From assembly GCF_900115715.1 (NCBI RefSeq), contig NZ_FOXM01000014.1, positions 55,144-119,143 on the forward strand: 64,000 nucleotides of DNA, read 5' to 3'. The DNA comes from Geopseudomonas sagittaria. Its GTDB lineage: Bacteria > Pseudomonadota > Gammaproteobacteria > Pseudomonadales > Pseudomonadaceae. Below the pieces are notes generated by a model that was not told the origin of the DNA, searched no databases, and saw only the letters and a program-made list of their open reading frames with translations. The translations under genes and the position numbers were made by a program. Numbering within the stretch: position 1 is the stretch's first letter; every line of letters begins with the position of its first letter. This document shows positions 63,466 through 64,000 of the stretch, piece by piece.

Positions 63466-63726
63466 ATGAGCGACGAGCAGTACCGCCACGAATCCCTCAG
63501 CGTGCTGCGCGAAATCCGCGACACCCAGCGCGAGATCCTCGCCCAGCTTGGCGCCCAGCGCGCGCTGGCCGAGGAGCAGCTCGCCCGTTCGCGGGAAACC
63601 GTCGAGGAGTCGATCGGCCTGCAGAAGCTGGCCCTGCAGCGCCAGCGCGCCATCAGCCTGGTCGCCGTGCCGGGCATCCTCGCCTGCATCGCGGCGATCG
63701 GCTATCTGGTGCTGCGCTACTTCTAG
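63466..63726 (+). CDS. Small coiled-coil membrane protein
   Basis: An 86-residue protein. An N-terminal glutamate/arginine-rich amphipathic region (about 3-62) predicts a coiled coil, and a C-terminal transmembrane helix (about 65-84, LVAVPGILACIAAIGYLVLR) anchors it in the inner membrane. The start is the ATG at 63466 with AAGG upstream. It lies directly after the MreB-like gene on the same strand, so the two may work together. No family was recognised. Confidence 0.7.
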   Translation: MSDEQYRHESLSVLREIRDTQREILAQLGAQRALAEEQLARSRETVEESIGLQKLALQRQRAISLVAVPGILACIAAIGYLVLRYF

Positions 63727-63733
63727 GCATGCG

Positions 63734-63749
63734 TGTTCCACGTGGAACA
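63734..63749. other. parS centromere site 2
   Basis: TGTTCCACGTGGAACA, identical to the site at 54525-54540, 8 bases after a stop codon. Two parS sites 9.2 kb apart mark an origin-proximal ParB loading zone. Confidence 0.92.
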
Positions 63750-63763
63750 CTCGCGCGCAGAAA

Positions 63764-63793
63764 CACGAAGCCCGGCATGTGCCGGGCTTCGTG
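63764..63793. terminator. Bidirectional terminator
   Basis: Perfect 14-bp stem CACGAAGCCCGGCA / TGCCGGGCTTCGTG with a two-base loop, between convergent genes. The second parS site adjoins it. Confidence 0.8.
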
Positions 63794-63844
63794 TCATGGA
63801 ACTCCGCTGGCGCAGCTGCCGCGCCGCCGAAGGAGGGGAGTGGC

Positions 63845-64000
63845 TCAGACGAAGCGCGCGGAGACGCTGCCCAGGCCCTGGTAGCGCACGGTGACGTTGT
63901 CGCCCGGCTCCACCGCCACCGCGGCGGTGATGCCGCCGGTCATGATGAAGGTGCCGGCCGGGATGTGCTCGCCGCGCTCGGCCAGCAGGTTGGCCAGCAT
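63845..64000 (-). CDS. FAH-family hydratase/decarboxylase, C-terminal end (runs off right edge)
   Basis: The last 51 residues of a meta-cleavage pathway enzyme. The peptide AGTFIMTGGITAAVAVEPGD, ending LGSVSARFV, is characteristic of 4-oxalocrotonate decarboxylase (DmpH/XylI) and the related 2-oxopent-4-enoate hydratase (DmpE/XylJ). The two cannot be told apart from this piece. It implies an aromatic catabolism cluster just beyond the right edge. Confidence 0.8.
   Translation of the reverse strand: MLANLLAERGEHIPAGTFIMTGGITAAVAVEPGDNVTVRYQGLGSVSARFV

Overview
The window is chromosomal DNA of a high-GC gammaproteobacterium, almost certainly a Pseudomonas or close relative. Gene order and protein sequences follow the origin-proximal region of Pseudomonas chromosomes: glyQ-glyS, gmhB-plsC, the def-fmt-rsmB-trkA cluster, lysM-dprA-tsaC, hemF and aroE. 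Two perfect parS sites support a position close to the replication origin. Locus comparisons to P. aeruginosa PAO1 (PA numbers) are from memory, not from a search.

Left part (1-16.5 kb). A zwf paralogue (partial) diverges from a HexR/RpiR regulator. A LysR regulator diverges from two-subunit pyruvate carboxylase (pycA-pycB). An SbtA-type bicarbonate transporter and its PII-like partner follow, then an AcuR/AcuI acrylate-detoxification pair with two matching operators. Next come a gamma-class carbonic anhydrase-like protein, oligopeptidase A with a YheV zinc-ribbon protein, and a zinc-homeostasis group of two COG0523 GTPases (one ZigA-like) and Zn-independent FolE2 with a Zur box. A decayed hemerythrin gene and an AT-rich gap end this part.

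Middle (17-31.5 kb). A Fur-boxed TonB-dependent siderophore receptor and a PepSY protein form an iron unit. A TAXI-TRAP uptake operon (binding protein, fused permease, DUF1850) lies behind a sigma-54 promoter and a perfect 20-bp inverted repeat. Its likely controllers, a DctB/DctD-type two-component pair, are encoded just upstream. GcdR, GcdH and a glutarate CoA-transferase follow, which suggests a combined dicarboxylate/glutarate uptake and catabolism locus.

Right-middle (31.5-47 kb) is mostly conserved housekeeping: a DOPA-dioxygenase-like protein, a SulP transporter, aroE, hemF, qor, tsaC, dprA, a LysM protein, def, fmt, rsmB, trkA, trkH, a TPR protein and a lipid A acyltransferase.

47.2-54.5 kb is an auxiliary type VI secretion island: a sigma-54 promoter, hcp, a stem-loop, vgrG, a DUF4123 adaptor, a VasX-like membrane effector, its probable immunity protein and a tiny coupled reading frame. 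It sits between the lipid A acyltransferase and glyQ, where PAO1 carries tag. The cargo genes look less GC-rich than the surrounding core.

54.6-64 kb holds glyQ-glyS, a striking array of inverted DnaA-box-like pairs, gmhB-plsC and then a break from the usual order, since gyrB/recF/dnaN/dnaA do not follow. Instead there is a PilU-like ATPase, an ATP-binding/winged-helix protein that lacks its AlbA_2 domain and carries 24-bp repeats, an acetyltransferase, a glutaredoxin-like protein, a truncated MreB-like protein, a small membrane protein, a second parS site and the end of an aromatic meta-pathway gene. No rRNA, tRNA, CRISPR array or insertion sequence was recognised.
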